From the NCBI GenBank assembly GCA_002307095.1, contig DBTO01000086.1, positions 1 to 15,997 of the forward strand: DNA of 15,997 nt, written 5' to 3'. The translations under genes were made by a program, and so were the position numbers. This document shows positions 6,778 to 13,114 of this stretch, piece after piece; position 1 is the first letter of the stretch; each line of letters starts with the position of its first letter. The notes under the pieces are model-generated. The model was not told the DNA's origin and made no database searches. It saw nothing but the letters and a program-made list of their open reading frames with translations. Origin of the DNA: Sulfurospirillum sp. UBA1314. Its GTDB lineage: Bacteria; Campylobacterota; Campylobacteria; Campylobacterales; Sulfurospirillaceae.

Positions 6778-7215
6778 ATGCGTAGCAAAAAAACTCTTTT
6801 AGCGGTAGGGTTTTTTCTTCTGCTGAGTGTGATGTCGCTCATCGGTAGCGAGGCAAATACGCCTCCTACCGCTGAGGTGAAAATTACGCCTGAGTTGAAA
6901 GAAAAATTTCCCATGAAACCTCACCATGAAAAGCTGGCATTTAAATGTACAGACTGTCATGAAGGTCAAGGGGATGACCCTGAAAATTTTAAAGCGATTG
7001 ATGACAAGGGGTGTCTGTCCTGTCATAAAACGAAACAGTTTTTGGCAGATAGACTGAAATTTATGGATGCACTGCATACCAATCCACATAATTCCATTCA
7101 CGATGGTCCAAAACTTTATTGCGACGAGTGTCACTTTGAGCATAAAAAGTCGGACAATATGTGTTTAAGTTGTCACAGCAATGATGTGAAACTATGGATG
7201 AAGGCAACGCCATGA
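6778..7215 (+). CDS. fccB: periplasmic tetrahaem cytochrome c, FccB-like
   Basis: The 145-residue product starts with a Sec signal peptide (MRSKKTLLAVGFFLLLSVMS, cut near residue 25). It carries four CxxCH haem sites: CTDCH, CLSCH, CDECH and CLSCH. Extra histidines such as MKPHHEK and ALHTNPHNSIHDG could be axial ligands. Its probable task is electron transfer from the membrane cytochrome to the flavoprotein. The ATG at 6778, two bases after the fccA stop, gives a proper signal peptide, with AGGAG at 6760-6764. A longer frame from 6736 would overlap fccA and put RRRK before the signal, so it is rejected. The TGA stop overlaps the next ATG, showing translational coupling. Small tetrahaem cytochromes also partner methacrylate-type reductases, so the name fccB rests on operon resemblance. 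Confidence 0.85.
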   Translation: MRSKKTLLAVGFFLLLSVMSLIGSEANTPPTAEVKITPELKEKFPMKPHHEKLAFKCTDCHEGQGDDPENFKAIDDKGCLSCHKTKQFLADRLKFMDALHTNPHNSIHDGPKLYCDECHFEHKKSDNMCLSCHSNDVKLWMKATP

Positions 7216-7844
7216 TCAAGAAACTATTTCTCATCATTAAAAACAACCTTATTCTCACGATGCTGGTTGGTGTATTGATCGGGTTACTCAGTTCATGGGT
7301 GTTGTACGAAGGGCTTCATCGCACCAGTGATGATCGCTTTTGTATCGTGTGTCACGAGATGAAACCCATGGTTGCCGCCTATCACAATGACGTTCATGGT
7401 GGAAACGGTAAAGTGGGTATTAAAGTAAGTTGTGTCACCTGCCATTTACCGCATGATAATGTCTTTGCGTATATCGCAACCAAAGCAAGAAACGGTGTTG
7501 TAGAAGGAGCGATTCACTTCTTTGGCAATGCAGATGCGATTGATTGGCAAGCCAATCGTGCTAAGAGGGCGCATTTTGTACAAGACGATGCGTGTGCGGG
7601 ATGTCACACCAACTACAAAATCAACGAAACGATCAGTGAAAAAGGTCGCAAAATGCACGCGCATTATGCAAGTCTGAAAGGGAGCGATAAAGAGGTCAGT
7701 TGTGCTTCGTGTCACGTCGAAGTGGGGCATAAAGGGCTAAGAAGTATGCTCAATTACTACAAACCTGAGTACGAATACTACAAAGGTAAGTTAGACAAGA
7801 AAAAAGATGAGGCTGAGAAAAAATTAGCCGAAGAGATGAAATAA
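7212..7844 (+). CDS. fccC: membrane-anchored tetrahaem cytochrome c, NapC/NirT/NrfH family, FccC-like
   Basis: This 210-residue protein has one N-terminal membrane anchor (about residues 10-33), then a periplasmic domain with four CxxCH sites: CIVCH, CVTCH, CAGCH and CASCH. CIVCHEMKPM resembles the first haem motif of NrfH/NapC proteins, which take electrons from menaquinol. The role inferred is quinol oxidation and delivery to the preceding tetrahaem cytochrome. The ATG at 7212 overlaps the previous TGA and has GAAGG about eight bases upstream; an in-frame ATG at 7194 lies inside the preceding gene and is less likely. The C-terminus is a charged, Lys/Glu-rich helix (KLDKKKDEAEKKLAEEMK) not needed for haem binding. 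A stem-loop and a palindrome separate it from the porin gene. Confidence 0.87.
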   Translation: MIKKLFLIIKNNLILTMLVGVLIGLLSSWVLYEGLHRTSDDRFCIVCHEMKPMVAAYHNDVHGGNGKVGIKVSCVTCHLPHDNVFAYIATKARNGVVEGAIHFFGNADAIDWQANRAKRAHFVQDDACAGCHTNYKINETISEKGRKMHAHYASLKGSDKEVSCASCHVEVGHKGLRSMLNYYKPEYEYYKGKLDKKKDEAEKKLAEEMK

Positions 7845-7858
7845 AGAAATCAAGAGAA

Positions 7859-7890
7859 GCCCCATTGGTTTTGCGGTAAATCAGTGGGGC
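7859..7890 (+). other. intercistronic stem-loop between fccC and the porin gene
   Basis: GCCCCATTGGTTT (7859-7871) pairs with AAATCAGTGGGGC (7878-7890) around a 6-base loop. In RNA this is a continuous 13-bp stem with two G-U pairs. No U-tract follows. It could protect or process the mRNA so the porin is expressed at a different level from the cytochromes, or act as a weak terminator. Confidence 0.45.
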
Positions 7891-7905
7891 AGATCGATAA
7901 TGGTG

Positions 7906-7919
7906 CTTTACATGTAAAG
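7906..7919. repeat. TTTACATGTAAA palindrome copy 8, extended to 14 bases
   Basis: CTTTACATGTAAAG lies between the fccC stem-loop and the porin ribosome binding site, 28 bases before the porin start. No matching -10 box follows at the right distance. Confidence 0.85.
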
Positions 7920-7947
7920 TACAAAACGGGCAAAAAAAGGAGAAAAG

Positions 7948-9288
7948 ATGAAATGGGCTAAATTATCTTTAGTGGCGGTAGCGGCACTAAGTACAATGAC
8001 GTTTGCGAGCGATTCACTAGAAGATGCTTTTAAAAACGGTAAAGTAACGGGCGATTTGAGATTTGTTTATACGGGCGGTAGCAGAAGCGATGCCATCAAT
8101 GAAACAGCGCCTGTCAATAATGTCAACGTCGGTTCTATTGCGGTCGAGTTAAGGTATGTAACCGATAATTTTAAAGGGTTCAACTTAGGACTTGGCTTTC
8201 AATCAGCCCATGATCTAGGTTTCCAAAACAGAGATGCGGTAGGTTCCAAAGATCCTGACAGCGAAGATGATGCGCGTAACTCAGTGAGTGTGACATTGCT
8301 CTCAGAAGCCTACATCAAATATACGATTTCCAAATCGGACATCATGGTTGGACGACAAAAAATTAAAACGCCACTGATTATGACCAGTACAGCATTTGCA
8401 CTCGAAGACTCTTTTGATGCTGCTGTCTTGACTGTCAGAGAACTCCCTGAGACGATGATTAAGCTGATCTATATTCAAGATTGGAGAATGCGCTATGGTA
8501 ATGGTAGCGAAGCGGTCGGTACGACTCAACAAGATGCACATTTTGCGAAAGGAATGTACTCTCTCTTTTTCACCAATAAAAGTATTGCAGGTTTAACACT
8601 TGATGGTCAATACCTCAAAACCGATGAAAATAAAATGATGTATGATGCGCCTGTTTTTATTGGGGTGGGTGGATACGATGAATATTACCTCCAAGCAGAA
8701 TACAAATTACCGATTAACTTTCCGCTCTCTTTTGCAATGACCTATGCAAGAGCAGATTATGATACGGGTGTTAAAACGGCTCCTGTTGCAGCTACACCAC
8801 CTCCTTATGCTGGCGGCGACAGTGCAACATTGTATGGCTTTAAAATTGCAACAGAGCTCAGTGGTGTAAAACTCAACCTTGCGTACACAACGATGGATGA
8901 TGAAGCCAACTTCCCTGGAACCTTTGGACATGTTCCTGATGCGATTTCCTATACTGACATGCTAACCAACAACTCCATTTTTGCAGGTGTTGATGGGTAT
9001 TCTATTGAAGCGCTTTATGGTTTTGGCATTCCTGGTTTTAACTCAGGGCTTAAGTATGCACACTATACGCAAAGTGATAAAGGGTATATCAATTCAGGCA
9101 AAGCCATGAACTTGGATGGTGCCGATGAGATAAATATTGATCTAACCTATGCCTTTAGTGGAGCGTTAAAAGGGCTTAGTACACGTTTATGGGCAGGTTA
9201 TGGTACTTATGATCATCCAACAGGTGGAACATCAACAAAAGATGATGATTTCCTTTATGGACGTTTTTACTTGAGTTATAAATTCTAA
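7948..9288 (+). CDS. outer-membrane porin, OprD-like/campylobacterotal major porin type
   Basis: The 446-residue product has a Sec signal peptide (MKWAKLSLVAVAALSTMTFA) cut before about residue 21. An acidic start SDSLEDAFKNGKVTGDLRFVY follows, as in OprD-like porins of this group. The rest is rich in alternating aromatic and polar strands (for example YYLQAEYKLPI, LYGFKIATEL, SIEALYGFGI), and the protein ends YLSYKF, with the terminal Phe needed for BAM-dependent outer-membrane insertion. A strong AAAAAAGGAG lies upstream of the ATG. Its place after the fccABC-like genes suggests it admits the electron acceptor of that system, or another small acid. Substrate choice cannot be read from sequence. 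Confidence 0.83.
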   Translation: MKWAKLSLVAVAALSTMTFASDSLEDAFKNGKVTGDLRFVYTGGSRSDAINETAPVNNVNVGSIAVELRYVTDNFKGFNLGLGFQSAHDLGFQNRDAVGSKDPDSEDDARNSVSVTLLSEAYIKYTISKSDIMVGRQKIKTPLIMTSTAFALEDSFDAAVLTVRELPETMIKLIYIQDWRMRYGNGSEAVGTTQQDAHFAKGMYSLFFTNKSIAGLTLDGQYLKTDENKMMYDAPVFIGVGGYDEYYLQAEYKLPINFPLSFAMTYARADYDTGVKTAPVAATPPPYAGGDSATLYGFKIATELSGVKLNLAYTTMDDEANFPGTFGHVPDAISYTDMLTNNSIFAGVDGYSIEALYGFGIPGFNSGLKYAHYTQSDKGYINSGKAMNLDGADEINIDLTYAFSGALKGLSTRLWAGYGTYDHPTGGTSTKDDDFLYGRFYLSYKF

Positions 9289-9302
9289 AGTAATATAATT
9301 AA

Positions 9303-9336
9303 TTCAGGAATATAATAAAATAATTATATTCCTGAA
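9303..9336. other. perfect 14-bp inverted repeat after the porin gene (terminator or operator)
   Basis: TTCAGGAATATAAT (9303-9316) and ATTATATTCCTGAA (9323-9336) match perfectly around AAAATA. It begins 15 bases after the porin stop and ends 46 bases before the regulator start. As RNA it could end or protect the porin message, though no T-tract follows. As DNA it could be an operator, since one arm contains TATAAT (9311-9316), a possible -10 box for the regulator gene. Confidence 0.55.
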
Positions 9337-9382
9337 GAAGCTTCTAACGTAGTACCATACTAATCCACCGAAAAGGAGAAAA

Positions 9383-10141
9383 GTGAAAGTACTTTTTCTT
9401 GAACCAGATCGAGCATTAGCAAATAGCATCGATATATTTATGAACCAATTGCGTTTAAAAATGACTATGAAAAAAATACAAACCGAAGAGGAGCTCATTC
9501 AAGAAGGTACCGATTTGGCGGCTTATTCTCTGTTTATTCTCAACCTCAAAAATCCTACAGATCCCGCTATTTTAAAATTTATAAGACAAAATGGAAGTGA
9601 CGCACCTATTTTGCTTATTTTGGAAAAAGAGGTCAATCCTCATATGTTACAAACACTCTACTACCTTTCGTATGACGATCTCATTGTTAAAGATTTTGCT
9701 CCAGAAGTGATTGCTTTTAGGATTTATAAATTGTGTCATATTTGGAATGACGATGTTTTTTGTCTCTCCAAAGAGGTCTGTTTTGATTTTAAGAATGCTC
9801 TTTTTATTCATAAGGAAGAGAAGACTTTTTTGGGGAAAAAAGAGGCACTTTTTCTTAAATACATGTTAGCAAAGTCGCCTCATGTTGTCTCGTTTGAAGA
9901 GATCGAATGTTACGTGTACCACAATGAAGTGATCAGCCAAGAAAGAGTGAGGTCACTTGTGCGACAACTGCGTGCGAAATTGCTTCCGTTTCATTTCATC
10001 GAAACGGTCAAAGGCGAAGGATACAAAATCGTCAATACCAAAATAGAAGAAGAGGTTGATAGCACCAGCAGCACTATCATGAAATTTTTCCTACCTTTGT
10101 TGCCTTTAGCAGATTCGAGTATGTGTCTTTTTTACATGTAA
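9383..10141 (+). CDS. OmpR-family regulator with degenerate receiver domain
   Basis: This 252-residue protein has an N-terminal receiver-like domain (about 1-120) and a C-terminal winged helix (about 145-220). The winged helix shows the OmpR pattern LGKKEALFLKYML, then SQERVRSLVRQLRAKL and ETVKGEGYKIV. The receiver lacks key residues: the phospho-accepting Asp is Asn54 in FILNLKNP, the acidic pair is E7-P8-D9, and the Thr position in LLILEK is not conserved, while the Lys in IVKDF is kept. Standard phosphorylation is therefore unlikely. The start is GTG with AAGGAG four bases upstream. No histidine kinase is adjacent. It ends FYM, with the stop supplied by a palindrome. Regulation of the porin and fcc genes is inferred from position only. 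Confidence 0.83.
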   Translation: MKVLFLEPDRALANSIDIFMNQLRLKMTMKKIQTEEELIQEGTDLAAYSLFILNLKNPTDPAILKFIRQNGSDAPILLILEKEVNPHMLQTLYYLSYDDLIVKDFAPEVIAFRIYKLCHIWNDDVFCLSKEVCFDFKNALFIHKEEKTFLGKKEALFLKYMLAKSPHVVSFEEIECYVYHNEVISQERVRSLVRQLRAKLLPFHFIETVKGEGYKIVNTKIEEEVDSTSSTIMKFFLPLLPLADSSMCLFYM

Positions 10142-10142
10142 G
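10131..10142. repeat. TTTACATGTAAG palindrome copy 9, supplies the regulator stop codon
   Basis: Read on the plus strand as Tyr-Met-stop, exactly as copy 3 does for the nitroreductase. It lies in the narrow junction with the convergent RelA/SpoT-like gene. Confidence 0.85.
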
Positions 10143-10153
10143 GATTTTTGGCT

Positions 10154-11257
10154 CTAATTTTGAGTCGTAATTTCTCTGTAAATACTCACCGCCAATGCCA
10201 CCGCTTCCTCTTTTTCTAGGGCGGAAAGGCTTGGGAAAAAGGCGGTGATGCCCTCTTTGTGGTTGGTTTCTAAAAACTCGATCATCAAAGCGTAACCGAT
10301 GATAAACCCATCTTTTTGCTCGAAATTTTCACGAAACCGCTCCAGTAATTTTTCCCTCGCAAATGCCCATTGTACGATGAATTTTTTGATGAGCTCTTTG
10401 TGTTTTTGAAGGGAATTTTGAATCTCCAAGATCTCTTTATAGGTCGTAAAAGTGTTAATGATGTTTAAAAAGAGGCTGATATTGGCCGATTGCATCTGCT
10501 CTGAAAAAGCAAGCGTTTTGAGCTCTAGTTTATCGATAATATAGGTTTCGATCTCTTCAAGATCGTTTGATTGCTCGATGAAAAGTTTGAGGCTCTCGGC
10601 GTTAATGTCGATGTTTTCAAACCCTTTTTTAGAGATGGTTTCGACGTAATTGTGAATGTCCAGTTTGAGCCTGCTAAATTCATCGTCCGCAATTTCTAAG
10701 ATGCTTGCGATGCGTGAAAATTTTCGACGGAACTCCCTTGGAACGGCAATGTTGGACTTGTAACCGATGTCGTGTTCGATCTCTGCCCACGCGTGTTGTA
10801 AAATGGTTCGCACTTGAATCTCAAACTTGAAATTTTTGTAGTTTTTATACTCTCTGAGTTGTGCCCGCTCATCATTGATGGAGCAGATGATGTGGTAGGA
10901 GAGGTAGCCAAAACGATCCGGATCAAGGATTTTCTTTTTGTCGATGGAATTGACTTCGTCTATTTTAAACTCTTTGGTTAGCAGTGCGACGATTTTTTCA
11001 ACATCGATTTCAAAATAGCTGATGATGCGACAGCCCACGATGTCGGTGATCTCGTTTAGGTTTTGGTACTTGTTTTTGCCGTCTATTTTGCGCGATAAAC
11101 TGTTTTTCTCTTTGACTCTGTTTTCGATGGAGTGGTACGAAATGTTCTCTTGGTCAAGCAGTTCTTTGAGTAAAATATCCATTTTGTCGCTGAAGTTCTC
11201 ATACTGCTTGAGCTCTTTTTCGTATTCGGCGATGAGAGAATGTTTGTTGTTTTCCAC
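10154..11257 (-). CDS. RelA/SpoT-domain protein, putative small alarmone synthetase with long C-terminal extension
   Basis: This 367-residue cytosolic protein has one RelA/SpoT synthetase domain (about 25-200) and no HD hydrolase, TGS or ACT domain. Motifs in order are RVKEKNSLSRKI (48-59, ATP side), ITDIVGCRII (70-79, with the metal-binding Asp D72), FGYLSYH (116-122, G-loop) and EIQVRTILQHAWAEIEHD (146-163, with E146 as the expected catalytic Glu). Synthesis of (p)ppGpp-type alarmones, or pyrophosphate transfer to another target, is inferred. Residues 200-367 are largely helical and charged, and I do not recognise them; ordinary small alarmone synthetases are roughly 200-250 residues. The start is GTG with AAGGA five bases upstream. 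No antitoxin-like partner is adjacent. Confidence 0.8.
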   Translation of the reverse strand: MENNKHSLIAEYEKELKQYENFSDKMDILLKELLDQENISYHSIENRVKEKNSLSRKIDGKNKYQNLNEITDIVGCRIISYFEIDVEKIVALLTKEFKIDEVNSIDKKKILDPDRFGYLSYHIICSINDERAQLREYKNYKNFKFEIQVRTILQHAWAEIEHDIGYKSNIAVPREFRRKFSRIASILEIADDEFSRLKLDIHNYVETISKKGFENIDINAESLKLFIEQSNDLEEIETYIIDKLELKTLAFSEQMQSANISLFLNIINTFTTYKEILEIQNSLQKHKELIKKFIVQWAFAREKLLERFRENFEQKDGFIIGYALMIEFLETNHKEGITAFFPSLSALEKEEAVALAVSIYREITTQN

Positions 11258-11354
11258 AGGAGTCCTTGGTGTTAGCGTGGATTATTTTATAGTATACGAG
11301 CTTAGAGTATGCGAAACAGGGCACATTTCTTTAAAGCCCAACGCGTCTATAATC

Positions 11355-11366
11355 TTTACATGTAAG
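11355..11366. repeat. TTTACATGTAAG palindrome copy 10, in the divergent rel-like/tetR gap
   Basis: The core at 11356-11365 lies 16 bases upstream of the -35 box of the TetR gene and 98 bases upstream of the RelA/SpoT-like gene. Confidence 0.85.
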
Positions 11367-11374
11367 AATTCAAA

Positions 11375-11384
11375 CAAACGTTTG
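11375..11384. promoter_or_regulatory. putative TetR operator CAAACGTTTG
   Basis: A perfect 10-base palindrome overlaps the first three bases of the -35 box of the TetR-type gene. CAAAC is also repeated just before it (11371-11375), and a further GTTTG lies at 11397-11401 in the spacer. The position fits autorepression by the TetR protein. Confidence 0.45.
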
Positions 11385-11410
11385 ACTTAAACAATAGTTT
11401 GTATTATACT
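11382..11410 (+). promoter_or_regulatory. sigma70 promoter of the cecR-ybhGFSR-like operon
   Basis: TTGACT (11382-11387) and TATACT (11405-11410) are separated by 17 bases, a near-consensus pair. Transcription would begin near 11417, leaving a leader of about 26 bases before the GTG start. Confidence 0.7.
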
Positions 11411-11442
11411 TTGAGTACGAATTTCACGAAAAGGTACACAAC

Positions 11443-12135
11443 GTGTTGAAACATGCCACTCAGTCAAAACCATCCAACGCCTCCAAAGCTGCTATATTGG
11501 AGACCGCCTACAGGCTTTTTGGGGAGCGCTCTTTGGAGGATGTATCGATCAGGGAACTTGCGAAAGAAGCCAATGTCAATATCTCCTCGATTCACTACTA
11601 TTATGGAAGTAAGGAAGAGCTTTACTTAGCGGTTGTGAGCAATATTACAGAGATTATGGCGCAAAAAGCGGGTGAATTTACGAGTGCTTTTACTGAGGCA
11701 CAAAAAGAGGATGTAGCCTCTGATGCGTTTTATATCGATTGGATCAAACATCTTTTGGAGATGATGGCAAGAGCGATGCTAGGCAGATTAAGAAAAAACA
11801 ATTATCTGCACCGCATTCTTATCAGGGAGCAGATGACGCCTTCACGTGGGTTTGAGCTGTTGTATCAACAAGGGTTGGAGCCTGTGTTAAGCATTTTAGA
11901 CGATTTGATCGCGCGTATCAGCCAGCAAGAGGTCAATGCTTCGCAAGTCAGGGCTAGAACGCATACGTTGATTGGTCAAATTGTGATATTCAGCGTCCAA
12001 CAACTAACCATCACCCAACGCATGCCTTTTATACACGAAGGCGAGGAAGCGAATATGGAGATGATTATTCACACGATTCTTGAGAATGTGGAGTATATTC
12101 TTTGGGGAATCGTTGCCAAAAGGGATCACATATGA
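11443..12135 (+). CDS. cecR: TetR family regulator, CecR (YbiH)-like
   Basis: This 230-residue protein has an N-terminal TetR helix-turn-helix (about 16-62): SKAAILETAYRLFGE, then VSIRELAKEANVNISSIHYY and GSKEELYLAV. A helical ligand-binding and dimer domain of the CecR type follows. The start is GTG with AAAAGG eight bases upstream. It heads an operon of adaptor, double ATPase and two permeases in the same order as E. coli ybiH(cecR)-ybhG-ybhF-ybhS-ybhR, where CecR represses the transporter genes. Its TGA overlaps the next ATG. A palindrome at the -35 box is the probable operator. The ligand is unknown; E. coli CecR is linked to sensitivity to cefoperazone and chloramphenicol. Confidence 0.85.
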   Translation: MLKHATQSKPSNASKAAILETAYRLFGERSLEDVSIRELAKEANVNISSIHYYYGSKEELYLAVVSNITEIMAQKAGEFTSAFTEAQKEDVASDAFYIDWIKHLLEMMARAMLGRLRKNNYLHRILIREQMTPSRGFELLYQQGLEPVLSILDDLIARISQQEVNASQVRARTHTLIGQIVIFSVQQLTITQRMPFIHEGEEANMEMIIHTILENVEYILWGIVAKRDHI

Positions 12136-13112
12136 AAAAAATCATTTTACTGTTAGTGATGGTTCTTTTAGTCGGTGCTGGAGGGTATTACTACGTCCAC
12201 CATACAAATGGGCAGGAGAAGCCACTGGTATTTTACGGTAACATCGAAAACCGTACCCAAGATTTATCGTTTCGATTTTTGGGTACGATCAAAAGCATTC
12301 GTAAAGATGAAGGCGAGTCTTTTACGAAGGGTGAGCCTTTAGTTTTACTGGATACCACCACATTGCGCTACCAATTGGAAAATCTCACTGCACAACTCGT
12401 TGCCGAAAAAGCGACATTAGCCAAGCTGACCAAAGGGTACCGTGTTGAAGAGATCTCTCAAGCAAAAGCAAGTGCTGAAGAGACAAAAGCAGCCTTAGAG
12501 GGCGCACACGATGTTTATGTTAGGCAGCAAAAGCTTTTTAAAGTCGATGCAACGACAGAGCAAGAATATATCACGGCTAAAACACAATACGATAAAGCAA
12601 CTGCGAGCTATGCTAAAGCACTCAGTTATTACGACATGGTGCGAAGAGGGTATCAGGTTGAAGATATTGAAGCGCAAAATGCCAAAGTAATGGCACTTGC
12701 TGCTCAAGCCAAAAGCTTAGAACATGACATAGAGGACGCGACACTGTACGCCCCAACTGAGGGGACGGTTCTGGCGCGCTATAAAGAGCCTTCTTCCATC
12801 GTCTCTGCGGCGCAGAGCATCTTGGAGATTGCGTTGGAAGATGAGTATTGGGTTAAGGCGTATGTGGATGAGCCCCTTTTAGGCAAAATCACGCAAGGCG
12901 AGACGCTATGGGTTTACATCGATTCTAGGAAGGAGCCTTATGAAGGAAGCATCGGTTTTATCTCTCCCGTGGCAGAATTTACCCCTAAAAACATTGAGAC
13001 GATGGAGCTTCGCCCCGATCTTGTGTACCGTTTTCGTGTTATTATCAAACATCCTGATGCGCATTTAAAGCAGGGAATGCCTGTTACGATCAAACCTAAA
13101 AAAGAGACCTAA
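12132..13112 (+). CDS. ybhG: HlyD/membrane-fusion adaptor protein, YbhG-like
   Basis: This 326-residue protein has one N-terminal membrane segment or uncleaved signal (MKKIILLLVMVLLVGAGGYY). The first half of a lipoyl-like domain follows (RFLGTIKSIRKDEGESFTKGEPLVLLD), then a long coiled-coil hairpin (about 75-195, rich in Ala, Glu and Lys). The second lipoyl half is DATLYAPTEGTVLARY, and a beta-barrel region is seen as YWVKAYVDEPLLGKITQGE. It should link the inner-membrane ABC transporter to an outer-membrane channel; no TolC-like gene is in the window. The ATG at 12132 overlaps the TetR stop, with AAGGG upstream, and gives a normal membrane anchor. The longer frame from 12102 overlaps the TetR gene and is rejected. 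Length is close to E. coli YbhG (332). Confidence 0.87.
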   Translation: MKKIILLLVMVLLVGAGGYYYVHHTNGQEKPLVFYGNIENRTQDLSFRFLGTIKSIRKDEGESFTKGEPLVLLDTTTLRYQLENLTAQLVAEKATLAKLTKGYRVEEISQAKASAEETKAALEGAHDVYVRQQKLFKVDATTEQEYITAKTQYDKATASYAKALSYYDMVRRGYQVEDIEAQNAKVMALAAQAKSLEHDIEDATLYAPTEGTVLARYKEPSSIVSAAQSILEIALEDEYWVKAYVDEPLLGKITQGETLWVYIDSRKEPYEGSIGFISPVAEFTPKNIETMELRPDLVYRFRVIIKHPDAHLKQGMPVTIKPKKET

Positions 13113-13114
13113 CC

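Noticed and set aside
9861..9869. TACATGTTA inside the regulator gene as a further palindrome copy
   Set aside because: It differs from the core at two positions and is not symmetric beyond ACATGT. Similarly ACATGT at 2479-2484 is only a partial match.
11022..11390. 122-residue open frame on the plus strand opposite the RelA/SpoT-like gene
   Set aside because: It overlaps a conserved synthetase domain on the other strand, and its hydrophobic, Phe/Ser-rich composition is what antisense of Lys/Glu-rich codons gives.
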